Below are positions 63,160-64,000 of a stretch of DNA of 64,000 nucleotides, one piece after another. Location of the stretch: assembly GCA_029204225.1 (NCBI GenBank), contig CM055107.1, positions 5,990,873 through 6,054,872 of the forward strand, given 5' to 3'. A model generated the notes under the pieces. It was not told the origin of the DNA. It saw nothing but the letters and a program-made list of their open reading frames with translations, and did no database searches. Every line of letters starts with the position of its first letter. Position 1 is the first letter of the stretch. The position numbers were made by a program, and so were the translations under genes. The DNA is from Diphasiastrum complanatum. Its lineage: Eukaryota; Streptophyta; Lycopodiopsida; Lycopodiales; Lycopodiaceae.

Positions 63160-64000
63160 AATATCAGAAAAAGGATTTATCATTGCCTTGGCATTTATCC
63201 ATTTAAAGGTGAGACATCATGCATGAGACATGCAGTGAGTGCATCCACAAGAGCTCTAAGAAAACTTGTCATTTTCTTTGCTGCGTCCCACAGCTCCCTC
63301 CTTCACATGCCAAGAGTCACAAGCTAGTTATTCTAAGCCTGATAACCATTTTTTGATGCGACGCTCTCGCCCACCGCTTTCTTACTCCGGACTGCAACTG
63401 GTGTCTCCATGTCTGCCTTGAATCTTTTGACTACAGCTCTAGTGGATGGTGCTGAGAGTCGCCATCAAATTCTAAATCCAGGATGTTCAAAAGAAATCCG
63501 AAAATTTTCCACGACATATTATCGATAAATCTCGTTTTCTGGATTCGACTTCACAAGTATCTGATGGAAAAGGAAGACAAGAGGCGGAAAACAAGAAGCA
63601 GAAGCATGACGAAATTTTCTCAACCCTTAGCAAAGCCCATCAAAGAGAGTGGCGAACGATCAAGTCGGTTCCATGTTCACACTGACTCCATTGATAATCA
63701 TATAATCGAGGCAGCCAAAGCTCAACAGTCAGATGACGACAAAGATGGGAGCAGTATGGGCGAAAATAGCATTCCGGTGCAAAATGCAAAAGTTTGTGAC
63801 CTTTCCAAAGGTTGGTGGGTACAAGATGAAACCTATCCACTCTACAGATCAGAAGAATGTCCGTTTATAGACGGTGGCTTCCGTTGCCAAGAAAATGGAC
63901 GCCCTGATTCGAATCACTTAAAATGGCGCGAGAGGCTTTCAAAAGAGCTATCAGCACGTTGGCAAACTGGGTGGATAAAAATGTAGATCCCCAAAAAGCT
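63160..64000 (+). pseudogene. TBL: Partial TBL copy with internal deletion, runs off the window
   Basis: Homologous to the TBL gene from about 36 bp upstream of its ATG. The N-terminal region is frameshifted (from 63236). A good frame from 63483 then covers the stem and PMR5N domain ([37 protein letters not shown]) but lacks about 30 stem residues. At about 63927 it jumps from LKWR, the end of exon 1, into sequence equivalent to exon 3 (51689 onward). Intron 1, exon 2 with the GDS motif and intron 2 are therefore deleted, and the join is out of frame. It is a non-functional tandem duplicate, same strand, 13 kb from the parent. The rest lies beyond the window. Confidence 0.9.

Noticed and set aside
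63927-64000. Processed (retroposed) TBL copy
   Set aside because: The join lies inside exons 1 and 3 rather than at splice sites, and upstream genomic sequence is also duplicated, so a DNA duplication with deletion fits better.

Overview
The window looks like a stretch of a large, repeat-rich land-plant nuclear genome. The evidence is plant-type LTR retrotransposons with initiator-Met or Asp-type primer sites, a CACTA (En/Spm) transposase relic, a LINE relic, very long AG/CT microsatellites, and an intron-containing gene of the plant-only TRICHOME BIREFRINGENCE-LIKE (TBL/PMR5) family. The lineage cannot be fixed from this sequence alone. Only one ordinary host gene is convincing, the TBL gene at 50046-52472 with four exons. 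A partial, deleted copy of it runs off the right edge (63160-64000).

Layout. 0.4-2.0 kb: LINE reverse-transcriptase relic (minus). 2.6-3.3 kb: copia RNase H fragment (minus), interrupted by a putative LTR, primer site and a leader carrying five spaced hairpins. 5231-11571: a complete young Ty1/copia element, with 655-bp LTRs differing at 3 sites, TSD TCCCT, PBS, PPT and gag-pol split by a one-base frame change. 11689-21102: a minus-strand Ty3/gypsy element that has lost RT/RNase H and carries an extra third ORF downstream of integrase. The gypsy element sits inside one arm of a large inverted repeat whose remainder lies at 21103-22620, and the copia insertion lies at that arm's outer end. 23-31 kb: mostly unrecognised sequence with tandem duplications and a 56-bp Z-DNA-type tract. 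31.4-37.2 kb: decayed CACTA TNPD gene. 38.4-44.1 kb: a second copia element whose 5' half (LTR plus gag) is inverted relative to its 3' half, with a palindrome-rich repeat at both breakpoints. 44.3-46.5 kb: a further decayed copia element. 47.9-48.3 kb: CT arrays. 50.0-52.5 kb: TBL gene. 56.7-60.9 kb: a divergent pair of unrecognised or poorly known ORFs. The plus-strand one has a DUF7869-like core. They flank an array of twelve 17-bp palindromes folded inside a larger hairpin.

The most unusual parts are the 56.7-60.9 kb module (divergent genes around a nested palindrome array, a candidate undescribed transposon or regulatory unit), the palindromic repeat family that seems to have mediated inversion of a copia element, and the unidentified third ORF of the gypsy element. 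Premature stops in several TE ORFs are all TAG or TGA and can be read as C-to-T changes at CAG or CGA codons. That fits methylcytosine decay in silenced plant DNA.
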